The notes beneath the pieces were generated by a model. It did not search any database. It worked only from the letters and a program-made list of their open reading frames with translations, and had not been told where the DNA came from. Shown here one piece after another: positions 34,341 to 35,205 of a stretch of DNA of 35,205 nt. The stretch covers positions 1 to 35,205 of the forward strand of contig BNWE01000005.1 of assembly GCA_025998595.1 (NCBI GenBank), given 5' to 3'. This DNA is from Alphaproteobacteria bacterium (lineage in GTDB: Bacteria; Pseudomonadota; Alphaproteobacteria; UBA3830). The first letter of the stretch is position 1. Each line of letters begins with the position of its first letter. The translations under genes and the position numbers were made by a program.

Positions 34341-34982
34341 CTACTTACTCCATTCTACGCCAGGTATGTGCTTGTTTGCTATTTCAGGTGTGCCCAAAAG
34401 AAGCTCCACAGTCGATTCCAGCCCACAAGGCACTAGTCCGAGTTTACGTGAAATGATAAAAAGAATAGCGTCTCCATATTCGTCTTCCTTCAGAAGGCAA
34501 TCTTGCTTCACTTTTTCCACAATTCCTTCCAAAAGATGATTCATATCGTCGTAATGGTTTAAGCGCAAGTCATTAAAGGCATCGCTTTTCTCAATTTTAC
34601 TTTCGACTATATGTGTTGAGACTGCCAAAAGCGCATCATCAACTGCCTTCAAAAAAGATTCCTTTTGAGGTAGCAACGAATTTTTTATTCTTTCGATTTG
34701 TGCATCAACATCATTGAGAAAAGTTTCGTCTTTAACAAGTATATTTGCCCTTTCACGTGCAACATCACTGTTAATAACACCTGGTTGAAGGCTAGGAGCA
34801 ATGCAAGAATTTGACGCATCCATATATCTATCTGATGCACTCACACGATCTTTTCCAAATCTGCACGGAACATAATCGGCAATAAAAATTCCTGCGGCGT
34901 CTTTGCAACCGTTACGACGATCCACCGTTTTATTGAAAGCCAGTATATCTGAAGCATTATTCATACTATGAAGAGTACTCAA
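34341..34982 (-). CDS. Hypothetical protein, probably truncated at the 5' end
   Basis: 213 residues from a TTG at 34982. The frame stays open upstream to a stop at 35079-35081, giving 32 more codons that include PFTAFNLPEPFIAFDLPEGE, a short tandem repeat, but no ATG, GTG or ribosome site. That upstream stop lies in the family A-type hairpin GTGAAGTGCTTCACGGGC, so the original start was probably lost by insertion there. The body is helical and charged (QIERIKNSLLPQKESFLKAV, DDMNHLLEGIVEKVKQDCLL) with a coiled-coil look near residues 95-150. No signal peptide and no known family. It may be a broken gene or a protein that uses the TTG. Confidence 0.5.
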   Translation of the reverse strand: MSTLHSMNNASDILAFNKTVDRRNGCKDAAGIFIADYVPCRFGKDRVSASDRYMDASNSCIAPSLQPGVINSDVARERANILVKDETFLNDVDAQIERIKNSLLPQKESFLKAVDDALLAVSTHIVESKIEKSDAFNDLRLNHYDDMNHLLEGIVEKVKQDCLLKEDEYGDAILFIISRKLGLVPCGLESTVELLLGTPEIANKHIPGVEWSK

Positions 34983-35068
34983 GATCTTTTCTTTTGCTTG
35001 TTTTGTCCACTCTCCTTCAGGAAGGTCAAAAGCAATAAAAGGTTCAGGAAGATTAAAAGCGGTAAAAG

Positions 35069-35086
35069 GTGAAGTGCTTCACGGGC
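35069..35086 (+). repeat. Hairpin end of a family A-like element
   Basis: GTGAAGTGCTTCACGGGCG has six-base arms (GTGAAG/CTTCAC) followed by GGGCG. The copies at 31322 and 28561 (minus) have GTGGTTGCACCACGGGC. The position and the CACGGGC tail are kept while both arms have changed together. The next bases (CGTTTCATAAAATTTT) recur at 25564-25579. Confidence 0.5.
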
Positions 35087-35188
35087 GTTTCATAAAATTT
35101 TTTAAATATTTTAGATATGAGAAGAGAGGGTTAAACAATTTTGCTAGAAAGAGGTAGAATTAATACGTTTTACTATCGGAGGCTAGAA

Positions 35189-35205
35189 GTGACAGCAAAA
35201 GAGAA
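35189..35205 (+). CDS. Start of an unidentified gene, cut by the window end
   Basis: A GTG codon at 35189 is preceded by GGAGG at 35178-35182 with six bases between, an ideal ribosome site. Only five codons (MTAKE) are visible, so no function can be proposed. Confidence 0.5.

Overview
The window looks like a moderately AT-rich alphaproteobacterial genome, most likely from a host-associated lineage of the Holosporales/Rickettsiales type. The pointers are a DUF2948 gene (a family known from alphaproteobacteria), a Rpn/PD-(D/E)XK nuclease-transposase, many decayed insertion sequences, several orphan secreted proteins, and palindromic repeats inside protein-coding genes, as known for the Rickettsia palindromic elements. 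This placement is inferred from content; no rRNA is present to confirm it.

Layout. 1-5.5 kb: the 3' part of a large AsmA/YhdP-like envelope protein, then gyrB. 5.5-6.5 kb: a graveyard of repeats and transposase remnants (ISAs1-like, IS481-like). 6.5-10.1 kb (+): a tight set of bamE-like lipoprotein, polyisoprenyl-phosphate glycosyltransferase, Na+/H+ antiporter-like permease and rsmH. 10.2-18 kb (-): an IS3 remnant, then potD-like, pssA and psd (phosphatidylethanolamine synthesis plus a polyamine-binding protein), a secreted orphan, an RluA-family pseudouridine synthase and alaS. 17.9-19 kb: two dispersed repeats, then an ORF-less group II intron lying in an ISAzo13-like transposase remnant. 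19.1-25.4 kb: secreted orphans, a PotB-like permease, tRNA-Val(CAC), a DsbA-like lipoprotein, a Rpn nuclease, a recombinase-tail-like protein and a DUF2948 gene. 25.4-26.6 kb: a frameshifted pseudogene closed by a strong terminator. 26.9-31.3 kb (+): a four-gene 2-oxoacid:ferredoxin oxidoreductase operon with a GltD-like flavoprotein fused to a di-cluster ferredoxin. 31.4-35.2 kb: mutL, an EAL phosphodiesterase, an orphan gene probably truncated at its 5' end, and the first codons of another gene.

The most striking signal is a set of dispersed palindromic repeats. Family A carries a hairpin followed by CACGGGC at one end and a 15-base palindrome (CCAACGTCACGTTGG or CCAGCGTCACGCTGG) at the other. 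Copies lie between genes, but also in frame inside porA, inside the glycosyltransferase N-terminus and in the mutL linker. That linker is built almost wholly from family A, a second family (C) and a 4 x 51-base tandem repeat ending in the A palindrome. One A copy exactly fills the gap before mutL: it borders the stop codon of the preceding gene and contributes to the Shine-Dalgarno sequence of mutL. Sequence differences between copies preserve the hairpins, which suggests that structure is selected. A third family (B) is shared by two loci and also ends in a covarying palindrome.
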